Shown here: positions 27,115 to 37,943 of the stretch, one piece after another | Layout: each line of letters opens with the position of its first letter | Numbering within the stretch: the first letter of the stretch is position 1 | Origin: Adiantum capillus-veneris | Taxonomy: Eukaryota > Streptophyta > Polypodiopsida > Polypodiales > Pteridaceae | Assembly: GCA_014529385.2 (NCBI GenBank) | Contig: CM043954.1 | Coordinates: 2,586,501-2,650,500, forward strand | Length of the DNA: 64,000 bases | Reading direction: 5' to 3' | Made by a program: the position numbers and the translations under genes | Notes under the pieces: generated by a model | What the model was told of the DNA's origin: nothing | The model's input: the letters and a program-made list of their open reading frames with translations, nothing else | The model's database searches: none

Positions 27115-27635
27115 ACATCTGGAGGTGCAGAATTACTCAAAGCTGTGCGAAAAGTGTCCCAACTTTCCGGCAATGTGATCAACAGGAACATAGCTCTAAC
27201 AGGTTCATCAAACTTGACACCTTGAGCTGACAACTGACTATAGATTGTGTTGAATTCATTCAGATGATTGGACATAGGTGTCCCTTCTTTCATCTTCAAG
27301 TCAACAAGCTTCTTAAGCCAGTATACCTGTGAAGCTGCACTCTGCTTCTCATAAAGATCACTCAGCTTTAACCATGCTTGATAAGCCGACATCTCGTCTG
27401 CTACATTGAAGTAAACGCTTTCTGCCAAAGTCAGCATAATGATAGAAAGTGCCAATTCATCCATTTCGCTCCATTCATCTTCGTCCATATCTTTTGGTTT
27501 TATCCCTTTGAGCTTTATAGGTTTTATCTGCTTCTTTTATACCAACACGTGCCAAATCTGCTTCTTCCACAATGGGAAATTGGTTCCATCCAGCTTCTTG
27601 ATATTGTAAAGAGCAGTGTCCTGTGATCCAGCCAT
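27111..27635 (-). pseudogene. Copia-A gag N-terminal part (stop and frameshift)
   Basis: Reading from ATG at 27,635 gives MAGSQDTALYNIKKLDGTNF, a typical Copia gag start. It meets an in-frame TAA about 30 codons in. The open part (27,111-27,488) has ADEMSAYQAWLKLSDLYEKQ, LKKLVDLKMKEGTPMSNHLN and LLITLPESWDTF, the UBN2-type gag domain. It is one frame off from the zinc-knuckle frame that overlaps it near 27,114. Confidence 0.85.
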
Positions 27636-28645
27636 AGCTACGCTTCACAGTAGTTTACTTTCCTGGGAAAAATTCGGCAGAGTTTCCCCTGTAAACTCAC
27701 CTCTGAACCAATATCAACCTGTCAAATGAACCAAGAAAGCTTCAGATTCTGCATAAATTTCGGCAGAGTCTCCTTTGTAAAATGGGTCCGGTGTACTCAA
27801 AAAACAGACCAAAAAACAGCTCAAAAACACTGTCTCTCTGACACTGTAAGCTGCGGGTAAACCTGTACTGCACCTGTACTGTCTCTCACTGTCCTGTCAC
27901 TGTCCTGTAAGCATAGACTGTGACAATGCCTCAACGTCAGTAAAGCAAAGATGCAATCCCAACTGTCTAACTCACAGTCAATACATCCTAGCTGCCTATC
28001 TAAGGGTGCTCGAGGGATCACTCCAAGACCTGTATCACCGAAAAGATCTCAACATTCGAGAATCCCCCAGCTCAATAAAACCTCACTCGACCTCAACAAA
28101 GGCTGCAGTAAATCTGACAGTACATAGACTTCCCACAAAGTCATACATCCACAAATTTCCCACTGTATGTTGTAACCGCTGCGGCGGTTGTTTGCTGCGT
28201 GACTCACAGCCAGCAAACCCTCAACAGACATACATCATCTCTGACAATACATCCCATGTGGAAGTACCTGCAATGTCAGGATGAAATCTGGAATATCAAG
28301 CAGCAAACACAAGCTACCTGATGAACTAGTGGATGTCGCCTACAGTCTGTGTGTAGATGCGCCCGTGTCGTATGTGACGCGCCTCCAAGAACTGTGATCC
28401 GTCCTTCGATGTGTAGACAGCCACAAATCAACACTCTGGGAGCGTCGATATCCTTAGCACCTGCAGTTGTAGGCCGAAAACCCCAAATTTGCAGAGTCGG
28501 ATCTGCACCCGCTGAGACCACGTAGTCGAAAATGGCCTGCGCAGACCTTTGTCGAAGCCAGGCCGTGTCTTCGCCTGTCGAATTTCACTCCAATCGGATC
28601 TTGTGACTCTAGCCTCGTGCAGTGCTGCCCCGAGCCTCGATCTGA
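27636..28645 (-). other. Copia-A untranslated leader
   Basis: About 1 kb between the primer-binding site and gag without a coding frame that resembles a protein. It holds short CTGTACTG/CTGTCCTG repeats at about 27,865-27,910. Confidence 0.6.
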
Positions 28646-28659
28646 GCTCTGATACCAGT

Positions 28660-28851
28660 TGAAGGAGTACGAGCGGAAGTGCGACGCGAGAAAGAGTGCG
28701 AGAAGAAGAGCACGACGATATGGTGAACTCGCTCTACTGTAATGTGTAGAGCATAGTGAGTTCTTATTAGGTTTTTACAAAAGAATATGTGTACATACCT
28801 GGCGGCCCGCCCACTTACCTGGGCGACCACATTGGGCTTTATACCCCAACA
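28660..28851 (-). repeat. Copia-A 5' LTR
   Basis: 192 bp copy next to the primer-binding site at 28,646-28,657. It is flanked on the right by the second GTGAG target duplicate. Confidence 0.95.
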
Positions 28852-28856
28852 GTGAG

Positions 28857-29113
28857 GTGGTGAGAGTGAAGCAATGCGGGAGCTCTATCAAGGGTTTAAT
28901 CCCTTTGTAAACTACTTCTTCTTTTGAAGTGCTACAGCCATTGAGTGGCTGCTTTCCCGTGGACGTAGCCCACATTGGGTGAACCACGTATATCGTGTGT
29001 ACTCTCTCTCTCTCTCTCTCTCTCTACTCTATAATCTCTTGTGTGTGAAATCTATCTCTCTCCATTAAGTAATCTACTCAAAAATCTATTTAGCTACGTC
29101 TTATTTTCTAACA
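28857..29113 (+). repeat. Copia-B 5' LTR, right part
   Basis: Continues the LTR interrupted by Copia-A and ends in TAACA. It has a CT repeat at 29,002-29,025. Its last 49 bases recur at 32,548-32,596. Confidence 0.9.
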
Positions 29114-29186
29114 ACTGGTATCAGAGCAAGGTTTGCTCGTAGCTAAATTATCTCAAGGAAAGGATTCCTTGAATTGAGTGGGAGTT

Positions 29187-30335
29187 ATGGCGGAGGAAGG
29201 GAAGCTCAAGATTGAGAAGTTCAACGGCAAAAACTACCAACATTGGAAGATGCAGATTGAAGACTATCTCTACCAGAAGGACCTCTATTTGCCACTAGGC
29301 GGTCTTGGGAAGAAGCCCGCAACAATGGCAGATGAAGCATGGATTGTCCTTGATCGAAAGGCACTGGGAACAATCCGGTTAAGCTTGGCGTCAACGGTGG
29401 CCTTCAATGTTTCGGAGATGAAGATCACGGAGGACTTGATGAAGTCACTTGACGACCTCTACGAGAAACCATCGGCATCCAATAAGGTATTTCTTATGAA
29501 GCGCTTGTTCAATCTAAAGATGGCAGAGAATGGTTCAGTTGCAGAACACCTAAATGACTTTAACACAAACATAAGTCAACTTCGATCGGTGAAAATCAAT
29601 TTTGATGACGAAGTGCGAGCTCTCCTTATACTATCATCTCTACCGGATAGTTGGGACAGCCTTGTGATGGCTGTAAGTAATTCTATCTCTGGCACAAATA
29701 CTCTTAAGTTTAATGATGTTGTGGGTGTTCTCCTAAGCGAGGAAATGCGAAGGAGAAGCACAGAAGAATCATCAAGTGCTGCACTATCAGTGGAAACAAG
29801 AGGAAGGCCTAAGGAGAGGTTCAAAAACCAAAAGGGTCGTGATCGCTCAAGGCGGAGCAAGTCACGCACAAAGTCAGTTCTTGAATGTTGGAACTGTGGC
29901 AAGAAGGGCCACGTCAAGAAGGATTGTTGGTCCAAGAAGAAGAAGGAGACAGAGTCTCAAGACAACAAGCCAACATCGGAGGCCAATGTGGCAGGTAAAG
30001 TAGAGCAAGATGCTCTAATTCTCTCATTAGACAATGTGTCTAATTCCAGGATAGTAGATTCCAGGGCTTCATTCCATGCGACACCACACAAGCAACATTT
30101 CCAAGACTACACCAAAGGTAATTTTGGGTATGTATACTTGGGAGATGATGAAGCTTGTGAGATTGTCGACAAAGGTACAGTTTCTGTCAAAACTGCTAAC
30201 GGAAATGAATGGAAGCTTAAAGATGTTAGGCATGTTCCTTCTCTTCGCAAAAATTTGATCTCTACAGGACAATTGGACGATGAAGGTCACAACATTGCAT
30301 TCGGAAACAAACGGTGGAAGATCTCAAAGGGATAA
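29187..30335 (+). CDS. Copia-B gag and protease
   Basis: The frame starts MAEEGKLKIEKFNGKNYQHW, a standard Copia gag start. It holds the UBN2-type gag domain (LMKRLFNLKMAENGSVAEHL, LLILSSLPDSWD), a CCHC knuckle (CWNCGKKGHVKKDC) and a protease. The protease active site reads RIVDSRASFHATP, so the invariant DSG is DSR, which should abolish activity. TAA at 30,333 splits it from integrase in the same frame. Confidence 0.93.
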   Translation: MAEEGKLKIEKFNGKNYQHWKMQIEDYLYQKDLYLPLGGLGKKPATMADEAWIVLDRKALGTIRLSLASTVAFNVSEMKITEDLMKSLDDLYEKPSASNKVFLMKRLFNLKMAENGSVAEHLNDFNTNISQLRSVKINFDDEVRALLILSSLPDSWDSLVMAVSNSISGTNTLKFNDVVGVLLSEEMRRRSTEESSSAALSVETRGRPKERFKNQKGRDRSRRSKSRTKSVLECWNCGKKGHVKKDCWSKKKKETESQDNKPTSEANVAGKVEQDALILSLDNVSNSRIVDSRASFHATPHKQHFQDYTKGNFGYVYLGDDEACEIVDKGTVSVKTANGNEWKLKDVRHVPSLRKNLISTGQLDDEGHNIAFGNKRWKISKG

Positions 30336-32555
30336 TTGGTGGTTTCCAAGGGAGAAAAAGTCGGTACACTTTACTTGTGTACTGTTAGCACGCAACCTTC
30401 AGCTTGTGCAGCAACTACAGAAGTTGACAGTGCGGTGTGGCACTACCGACTTGGGCATATGAGTGCCAAAGGAATGCAAATCCTTCAAACAAAGAAGCTT
30501 CTACCAGGTTTGAAAGAAGTGGACTTAGAGTTCTGTGAAGATTGTGTTTATGGTAAACAAAAGAGGATAAAATTTCAAAAATTGGGAAATGAAAGGAAAA
30601 ATAAAAAACTTGAGTTGGTTCATTCTGATGTTTGGGGTCCTGCAAGTACACCATCACTTGGTGGCTCATTGTACTATGTAACATTCATAAATGATGCGAC
30701 TAGAAAAACATGGATTTATGTCATGAAGAATAAATCCGATGTATTTTCCATATTTCAAAGGTGGAAAGCCTTTGTGGAGAATGAAACGGGTACCAAGGTT
30801 AAATGCCTCAGATCCGACAATGGAGGCGAATATTGCAGCCAAGCTTTTGAAATCTTTTGTGCTAGCAATGGCATTCGGAGGCAAAGGACAACCCCAAGGA
30901 CACCTCAACAAAATGGGATTTCGGAAAGGATGAACAGGACAATCATGGAACGAGCACGAAGCATGCGGCTACATGCAGGCCTACCGCTTGAGCTTTGGGC
31001 GGAAGCTGTAAGTACGTCTGTGTACTTAATCAATCGGTCACCCTCAATGGCATTGGATGGGGGAGTTCCAGAAGAGGCATGGACAGGTAAACCGGTGAAT
31101 TATACATTTCTCAAAGTGTTTGGATGTGAGGCTTTCATACACATAGATAGAAGCCTAAGATCAAAGCTAGATGCAAAGTCCAAAAAGTGTTTCTTCATTG
31201 GCTATGGAGAAGGTGACTTTGGGTATCGCCTATGGAATCCTGAAGATGGTAAAATCTTAAGGAGTAGGGATGTAATTTTTAACGAAAAAAATATGTACAA
31301 AGATTACTTGGAAAGAAAACAAACAAAAGAAACAGGTGATGAGTACATGGAGCTTGAGGACGGTGAAAACTCAAGGACTGCAAACGGTGACAATGTGCAA
31401 CAACGTCAACCAAATGAGGAGCCTCAACCTATTCTCCGAAGATCTACAAGAGCAAGTAGACCTCTAGAAAGGTTTGTTCCTTCCTTCAACCATCTCTTGA
31501 TCTCAGATTCTGGAGAGCCGGAATCATACGAAGAAGCTATGCAACATGAATCCAAAGAAGAATGGAAGAAGAGCATGCAAGTGGAGATGGACTCACTACA
31601 TCGCAACCAAACATGGGAGTTGGTTGAGTTGCCTAAAGGTAAGCGGGCACTTCAAAACAAATGGGTGTACAAGGTGAAGGAAGAAGAAGGTGCGAAGAAA
31701 AGGTACAAGTCTAGGCTTGTGGTAAAAGGGTTTTCTCAAAAGAAAGGTATTGACTTCAATGAAATATTTTCTCCTGTTGTAAAAATGAACTCAATTAGGC
31801 TTGTCTTAAGCCTTGTGGCTGCCCATGATCTAAATCTCGAGCAAATGGATGTAAATACGGCATTCCCTCACGGTGACTTAGAGGAGGAAATCTACATGCT
31901 TCAACCAAAGGGGTATGAAGTAAAAGGTAAGGAGAAAATGGTTTGCAGATTAAAGAAGAGCTTGTATGGTTTAAAGCAAGCATCAAGACAATGGTACTTG
32001 AAGTTTGATCGATGGATGTTGGATCATGGATTCACAAGATGCAACTCGGATCACTGCGTCTACACGAAGAATTTGGGAGATGGAAAATTCCTCATCCTAA
32101 TGTTGTATGTTGATGACATGTTGATTGCAAGTGCTAACATGCAGGACATCAAAGACCTAAAAGAGGAGCTGTCCAAATCTTTTTCAATGAAAGATTTAGG
32201 TGCTGCAAAGAGGATACTTGGTATGAAAATATCAAGGGACAGGACGAACAAGACAATAAAGCTATCTCAAGAAGATTACATCAATAAGGTACTAGAAAGG
32301 TTTGCAATGCAAAATGCAAAACCAGTTTCTACACCTTTGGCTCGTCATTTTAAACTAACGAAGGATATGTGTCCAAAGACAAAAGAGGAGATAGCCTATA
32401 TGTCTAAAGTTCCATATGCTGCAGCGGTAGGTTCTCTAATGTATGCTATGGTCTGGACAAGGCCAGACATTGCACGTGCAGTGGGAGTTGTGAGTAGGTT
32501 CATGGACAACCCAGGTAAAGAGCATTGGCAAGCTGTGAAGTGGATACTTAAGTAA
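30336..32555 (+). CDS. Copia-B integrase and reverse transcriptase, cut off before RNase H
   Basis: A 739-residue frame. The integrase zinc domain (HYRLGHMSAKGM ... CEDCVYGKQ) is followed by the core LVHSDVWGPA, FINDATRKTWIY, LRSDNGGEYCS and NGISERMNRTI. The RT has NKWVYKVKEEEGAKKRYKSR, LEQMDVNTAFPHGDLEEEIY, SLYGLKQASRQWY and LMLYVDDMLIAS, with YVDD near 32,105-32,116. It stops at VKWILK, where the sequence jumps into the LTR end. The RNase H and tail are deleted. Confidence 0.93.
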   Translation: MVVSKGEKVGTLYLCTVSTQPSACAATTEVDSAVWHYRLGHMSAKGMQILQTKKLLPGLKEVDLEFCEDCVYGKQKRIKFQKLGNERKNKKLELVHSDVWGPASTPSLGGSLYYVTFINDATRKTWIYVMKNKSDVFSIFQRWKAFVENETGTKVKCLRSDNGGEYCSQAFEIFCASNGIRRQRTTPRTPQQNGISERMNRTIMERARSMRLHAGLPLELWAEAVSTSVYLINRSPSMALDGGVPEEAWTGKPVNYTFLKVFGCEAFIHIDRSLRSKLDAKSKKCFFIGYGEGDFGYRLWNPEDGKILRSRDVIFNEKNMYKDYLERKQTKETGDEYMELEDGENSRTANGDNVQQRQPNEEPQPILRRSTRASRPLERFVPSFNHLLISDSGEPESYEEAMQHESKEEWKKSMQVEMDSLHRNQTWELVELPKGKRALQNKWVYKVKEEEGAKKRYKSRLVVKGFSQKKGIDFNEIFSPVVKMNSIRLVLSLVAAHDLNLEQMDVNTAFPHGDLEEEIYMLQPKGYEVKGKEKMVCRLKKSLYGLKQASRQWYLKFDRWMLDHGFTRCNSDHCVYTKNLGDGKFLILMLYVDDMLIASANMQDIKDLKEELSKSFSMKDLGAAKRILGMKISRDRTNKTIKLSQEDYINKVLERFAMQNAKPVSTPLARHFKLTKDMCPKTKEEIAYMSKVPYAAAVGSLMYAMVWTRPDIARAVGVVSRFMDNPGKEHWQAVKWILK

Positions 32556-32596
32556 TCTACTCAAAAATCTATTTAGCTACGTCTTATTTTCTAACA
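32548..32596 (+). repeat. Copia-B 3' LTR remnant
   Basis: 49 bases identical to 29,065-29,113, followed by the target duplicate CTATG. The junction with pol shares TTAAGTA-type bases with the expected RT continuation, which suggests a microhomology-mediated deletion. Confidence 0.9.
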
Positions 32597-32649
32597 CTAT
32601 GATCCAGAATCTTCAAACTTTATAGGTGAATTCACTAGCTTGGCTTTAA

Positions 32650-32651
<2 letters not shown>

Positions 32652-32718
<67 letters not shown>

Positions 32719-32741
32719 CCCCTAAGCACCCACTTTCTTAG

Positions 32742-32788
<47 letters not shown>

Positions 32789-32790
32789 GA
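32652..32790. repeat. (CT)n - C run - core - (GA)n foldback-like block
   Basis: CT repeat at 32,652-32,715, then seven C, a core with TAAGCACCCACTTTCTTAGTGC, then GA repeat to about 32,790. Same design and related core to the blocks at 22.3 and 22.7 kb. Confidence 0.85.
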
Positions 32791-32799
32791 GCACGGTGG

Positions 32800-34208
32800 G
32801 CCTCCAAAAAAGTGGCTGACTTAAATTTGTCATAAATGGAATGTTGGTTGACTTGGTAGCATGTTAGGTATCCTTGTTGGAGAAAACATTGTTGGGGTAG
32901 AAATATTCTTTGTGTGGATTGAAGAAACACCTTCTATCATCATTGACATAATCTTTGGTGTAGGACGTGGATGACTTGTCATTCGTACCTTTGACAGGAA
33001 GAAACCAAGCATGCCAGCTAGGTGGCATGCGAGGGCAATAACAAGATGTTGAGCTTATATGTTGCATGTGTGTCTGACTTGTCCAATTTATTGCTTCAAA
33101 GTGTGAAGATGCTATTGTTTCTAGAGGGTAGGTATCATGGAGTTGGACCCTCAACAAAAAATTTGGTGTGGGGCAGAGCAAGGGCGAGCCTCCAAGCCGA
33201 CGGCGGTTGCAAGAGAAGTTTTCGAACATCTCAAGGGGACTCCCCTTTATTAACAACCATTTGTTGAAGGGGATAATGTTACATTTTCCAAGAAGAGAAA
33301 ACAAACAGGTCATGTAGACTATGAGGAAGAAAATGATTTGCACTACCTTGAACATTGCAAGGAATCGAAGAGGTATGCAAACAACATGCCGCATGGGAAT
33401 TCATCATCAATGCAATGAATGTGAAGAGGGAATGTTGGCAGAGGAGACTATAATACACAAGATAATGTGGGCAATTTGTCAAATCCTAAACGGCAGTAGA
33501 GTATAATGCCAAAGATGGTTGGGTGCACAAGGCAGAAAGTGCAAAAAGAGCATCAAAAACACCCCTATGAAAGTACGACAACTCCATCATTTTGGGAGAT
33601 TATAACTTGGGATAATGGAGTCGATAGTGTGCATGGAAGAGGTTCAAAGGCTCAATTTATGTGGTTTTGCAACGACGATGTCAATCACACATGGCATACT
33701 TGCAGCACAATCACATAATGTCCTACTAGAGTACTTGCAATATGGCCCGTGGAGAAAGGAACAAACTTGACCACTAGTGAATTGATGAATTTGGAGGTTG
33801 CAAGATACACAATCAAGAAGTGCGCAACTATAAAGTCATCACAAGAGCGTAGCGGTCCTGCAAAATAGCAAAAACAACATACAATTGATGATAAATCCAG
33901 TAAATCCACATACTTGCACAATCGTGTACGCAAGGAATCCATAGCAAATCTAGCACGAGAGAGACAAAGAGTGAGAGAGAGCAAGTGAGCACGTGCAGAT
34001 GCACCTTGGAAAAATGAATGCCCAGAGCCTGACAAGAACCTTAAGCCGAATGAAGCTTATTGCATACAATGTTGCAAAAAGGGAGGACACTTCCCTGAAG
34101 ATTGTCCAAAAAATCCTTTAAACAAGGGTAAAACAGTAGTGAACGTAGTCCAAGTGATACCTAGTAGCTCATTTGAGAGTGAACCGATTGTTCAAATCAA
34201 GGTAATGA
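32800..34208 (+). pseudogene. Gypsy-A gag region (decayed, left part)
   Basis: Short frames only until about 33.9 kb. Near 34,045-34,105 the sequence encodes CIQCCKKGGHFPEDC, a CCHC-like gag zinc knuckle with one extra spacer residue. VVNVVQVIPSSSFESEPIVQ follows. The coding line continues beyond Copia-C at 39,392. The left part (32.8-33.9 kb) is assigned only by position. I do not see the 5' LTR. Confidence 0.5.
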
Positions 34209-34436
34209 TGTTGGAATTAGGGTTGCAGAGAAACGCACACAGCTTGGAGAAGACAAAAGAAGCTCAAGGCACACAATAGAGAATGTGTTACTTAGTGTGC
34301 AATGGAAAGATAGATAGCCCTAGAGTGATGGGCGTATATACAATGCACAGGGGAAAAAAACCTCCTAAAGAGGGGATAAATGCCCTGGCTGTCCTAGTGT
34401 GTTCACACACATCACTACCACATGTATATAGTAACA
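34209..34436 (-). repeat. Copia-C 3' LTR
   Basis: 228 bp, flanked on the left by AATGA. A purine tract (CCAGAGGGGATT on the minus strand) abuts it on the right. Confidence 0.92.
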
Positions 34437-34511
34437 AATCCCCTCTGGAATGATTTGATGAACAAGAGCTGGTACATGAGTAAAGGGAAGTGTCATAGCC
34501 TGAGGACATGA

Positions 34512-35609
34512 TCAGTCCACAAAGGGGAGTAAGCCCAAAGCTTTGCAAAAATCTTCAAGCTTCTCACGAGAAAATGCCTTTGTGAAAAGATGTGCAATAT
34601 TGTCTTGTGTTGGCACATAAGCCAAGCTCATCTCTCTCGCTGAAAGCCTTTCCCTGACATAGTGGTAATGCACCTCAATGTGCTTTCTGCGAGCATGAAA
34701 AACTGGGTTCCTCGCAACTGCCAATGTGCTCTGACTATCAGTGTAGATAGTGTTGGCAGTGTCCTGTCCAACACCCAAATCAGCCATAAGGCATCTGAGC
34801 CATACACACTTAACCGTAGCTGTGAAGACTGCCCTGTACTAAGCCTCACAACTAGAACTGGCCACAGTAGGTTTCTTCTTGCTCAGCCATGATATACATG
34901 AACTGCCAAGCATGAAACAAAAACCACTTGTAGACACTCCTGTGTCAAAACAACCAACCCAATCTGAGTCCAAAAAAGAATGTAAGTCTGGCGGCAATGA
35001 TCCCCCCTTGGGATAAAACAAGCCAAGATGTAAAGTGCCACTAAGGTAGTGAAAAATCCTCTTGACAGCCTGCCAATGCTTAGACCCTGGCCTATGCATA
35101 AATTTGCTGACCTGTGAGACTACAAACTGAATATCCGGCCTCGTGTTGCATAAATAAATGAGGCACCCAACAGCAGTTTGGTAAACAGTGACATCAGCAA
35201 GATCACCAGCGTCATGAAGAATCAATTTCAAACATGTTTCTATGGGAGTGGCAATAGGTTTGCAATCCTCAAGTCCAAACTTACATAGCAATATCTCTAT
35301 GTAACTTTTTTGACACAAGGCAATATCACCATCACATTGCTTAAACTGTATACCCAAGTAATGATGCAACAGCCCCAAAACTTTCACCTTGAAAGTAGCA
35401 TTCAAATCAGTCTTAAATTCAGCAATATGTCTCTCATTTGGTCCAGTGATCGACAAATCATCTACATAAAGAACCACAATGAGAAGTACATCACCCTCAC
35501 GCTTTACATACACTGTGCTTTCTGTTGGACTGTTACGAAAGCCTTGTTTGACCAAATGAGTGTCAGCTTTCTCATACCAAGCATGAGGAGATTGCTTCAA
35601 CCCATACAA
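34512..35609 (-). pseudogene. Copia-C reverse transcriptase (C-terminal) and RNase H
   Basis: The RT frame 34,839-35,609 has MYGLKQSPHAWYEKADTHLV, LYVDDLSITGPN with YVDD, and LHHYLGIQFKQCDGD. RNase H follows: LDSDWVGCFDTGVSTSGFC and SWLSKKKPTVASSSCEA, then a stop where the family reads CEAEY. The rest (34,512-34,787) has ANTIYTDSQSTLAVARNP and KHIEVHYHYVRERL. One stop separates the halves. Confidence 0.88.
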
Positions 35610-37145
35610 AGCCTTGTTACATTTTCACACTTTGTCCTCTTGTCCTTTCTTGACAAAACCGCGAGGCTGCATTGTATAAACTTCCTCAAATATGTCACCA
35701 TTCAAGAAAGTAGTAACAAAGTCTGATTGATATACATCCCAACCAAAATGAACTGCCAATACACATAGAAAACGCACAGTAGTCATACGAAAAGTGGGAG
35801 CAAAAGTCTTTTCAAAATCTATGCCTTTTTGCTATGCATAACCCTTTGCAACAAGTCGAGCCTTATGGCAATCGATCTCACCATTCGGGTTGTGTTTCAA
35901 TTTGTAAACCCACTTCGTACCAATGGCCTTTTTTTCAGGAGGCAAATCACATAAATTCCATGTGTCATTTTCTATAAGTGCATCATATTCTGATTGCATA
36001 GTAGCCATCCAATTTTTTGAATTTTGTGCTTCATCAAAAGAAAGAGGCTCCTCAACATCATGTAAGCTAGATACAGAAAAAGCATAACAATCTGATGCAT
36101 AAGATGCATGGCAAGAGCGTGAACGAGTATGACTAGACAAAGGTGCATTCAATTTACTGTCACGCAATGTATGCACCAAGCCATTTTGGCATACCTCTAG
36201 CCTGCTCATTTTCAGCCCTTTCTACATCATGTACATCTGCATCAGTAATAGGCTTATCTATAACATTTTCAAAAACCCCCATAGGCTATAGATTTGCCTC
36301 ATTGGAATTTACATTCGAAGTTTCACCACTGAAAAGCGGCAACAAAGTTTCATAAATGTCATGTGAGCATACATTACTGTCTCTAGTACATGACAGCAAG
36401 GGTTGAATAGAATCTTCCACAAACACTACATCTTGTGAAGCCAGAACACGCTTGTTTGCGGATGATACAACCTTAACCTTTTCTTTCAGCACTCTAACCA
36501 ACAAAAATAGATTTGACAGCCTTATCATCCAATTTTCTGCGTTGTATTTGTGGCATCAAAGCATATGCCAAACAGCCAAAAACATGCATGTTCTCAATAG
36601 AAGTCTTTATATCATGCCATGCTTCATATGGCCAAAAACATGCATGTGCTCAATAGAAGGCTTTCTATCATGCCATGCTTCATATGGAGTAATAGACTAC
36701 AAAGCTTTTGTAGGACACCTGTTTAGTACATAAGTGGCACACATGATGGCCTCAAGCCAAAAGGAATGTAGCAAAGCTTGACTTTTGACCATACATCATG
36801 TCATTTCCGTAAGTGACCTGTTTTTCCTCTCAGCAACACCATTTTACTGAGGTGTATAAGTCATTATACATTGGTGTTTTATCCCACGACTAGCCAGAAA
36901 TGCATTGAATTCATGAGACATATACTCCCCCGCTCGATCTGAACGGAGGGTGCCCATAGTACATTCGAGACATTTTCAGCCATAGCCAGAAATTGTTTGA
37001 AGCACATAAAAACTTTGGACTTTGCTTTAAGCGGAAATACCCATGCATGCCTGGAGTAATCCTCAATGAAAGTCACAAAGTACAGGTAATTGCCCAAGGA
37101 CGGAGTTTGCATGGGCCCACAAATGCCACTATGCACAAGTGGCAA
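35610..37145 (-). pseudogene. Copia-C integrase core and RT N-terminal region (heavily broken)
   Basis: Recognisable pieces are the integrase core start VHSGICGPMQTPSLGNYLYF and FIEDYSRHAWVFPLKAKSKV (36,879-37,145). The pre-RT segment PLSFDEAQNSKNWMATMQSE and the RT start EKKAIGTKWVYKLKHNPNGE are at 35,832-36,209. Many stops and frameshifts. A short duplicated stretch (ACATGCATG... CATGCCATGCTTCATATGG) occurs at about 36,585-36,690. Confidence 0.75.
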
Positions 37146-37820
37146 CCTTGCATGTGGCCCTAACTAAACCATCCTTTAAAAACTTCGCACGCTGCATTTT
37201 ACCCAAAATACAGCCTTCACAGACATGTTTGACAGTTGCTTCAAGAGGCGGCAAAGAAGCAACCAAATCAGATTTTTGCAAACGCAGCAAACTAGTAAAA
37301 TTCAGATGACCAAAACGTGCATGCCAAAGTTTTGCATTTGAAATAGCCCTTGAATCTGCAACTACATTTTCAAAATTTTGTCCACACTTGTCATACAAAG
37401 AAAGCTTATACAGCCCATGGTACAAAAGCCCAGATGCAATAATTTTATCACCAAAACTGAGATCATAAACTGTACATCTATCATCCACAAATTTGACTAC
37501 AAGTCCAAGTCTAGCAAGTGCGGATACAGACAAAATATTCTTCTTGATCCGAAGTACATAAAGTGCATCAACAAGTGTGAAAGAACTGTCATTCACAGCA
37601 GTCAGCACAATCTTTACAACTCCCTGAACTGGATAAGAGGCATTGTTGGCACAAACGACTGAATTCCCATGAGGGACAGACCCGAGAGAGGTGAACAATT
37701 CACGATGTGAGATAATGTGCTTTGTAGCACCACTGTCAAAATATCACACATGTGAATCTGCAGCAACTGACATGCATGCATCATGGACAGCAGGATTGTA
37801 AGTGCACTCTGCACTAAAAG
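37129..37820 (-). pseudogene. Copia-C protease / integrase zinc domain
   Basis: The frame 37,129-37,698 covers the end of the protease (NILSVSALARLGLVVKFVDD) and the GAG-pre-integrase zinc domain (AKLWHARFGHLNFTSLLRLQ ... CEGCILGKMQRAKF). The protease active site is not in frame. Confidence 0.75.
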
Positions 37821-37943
37821 CCCATTCTACATCAACATCAGCATTACAGTATCCTTTCACAAAAGACTCAACAATGACTGTATTTGTAGTGGAGGCAGCA
37901 TTTGCAGTGGAACCACTCTCTTTCTTCTTAGCCTCTTTGGTCT

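Larger units (their letters stand above)
23331..28851 (-). mobile_element. Copia-A: minus-strand LTR retrotransposon nested in the Copia-B 5' LTR
   Basis: Both 192-bp LTRs are present (23,331-23,522 and 28,660-28,851) and differ at three positions. The target duplication GTGAG lies at 23,326-23,330 and 28,852-28,856. A primer-binding site for initiator tRNA-Met lies at 28,646-28,657, and a purine-rich tract abuts the 3' LTR near 23,524-23,536. Gag, protease, integrase, RT and RNase H are in Copia order on the minus strand. Frameshifts, an in-frame stop and a 42-bp duplication break the coding sequence. Confidence 0.95.
22800..32596 (+). mobile_element. Copia-B: LTR retrotransposon, internally deleted and carrying a nested Copia
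   Basis: The 5' LTR starts TGTTA at 22,800 and ends TAACA at 29,113, and is interrupted by Copia-A. A 12-base primer-binding site complementary to initiator tRNA-Met (TGGTATCAGAGC) lies at 29,116-29,127. Gag-pol runs from 29,187 to 32,555. The 3' LTR is reduced to its last 49 bases (32,548-32,596), identical to the 5' LTR end. The 5-bp target duplication CTATG flanks it at 22,795-22,799 and 32,597-32,601. The integrase-before-RT order makes it Copia, and sequence style suggests the Tork/TNT1 group. Confidence 0.93.
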
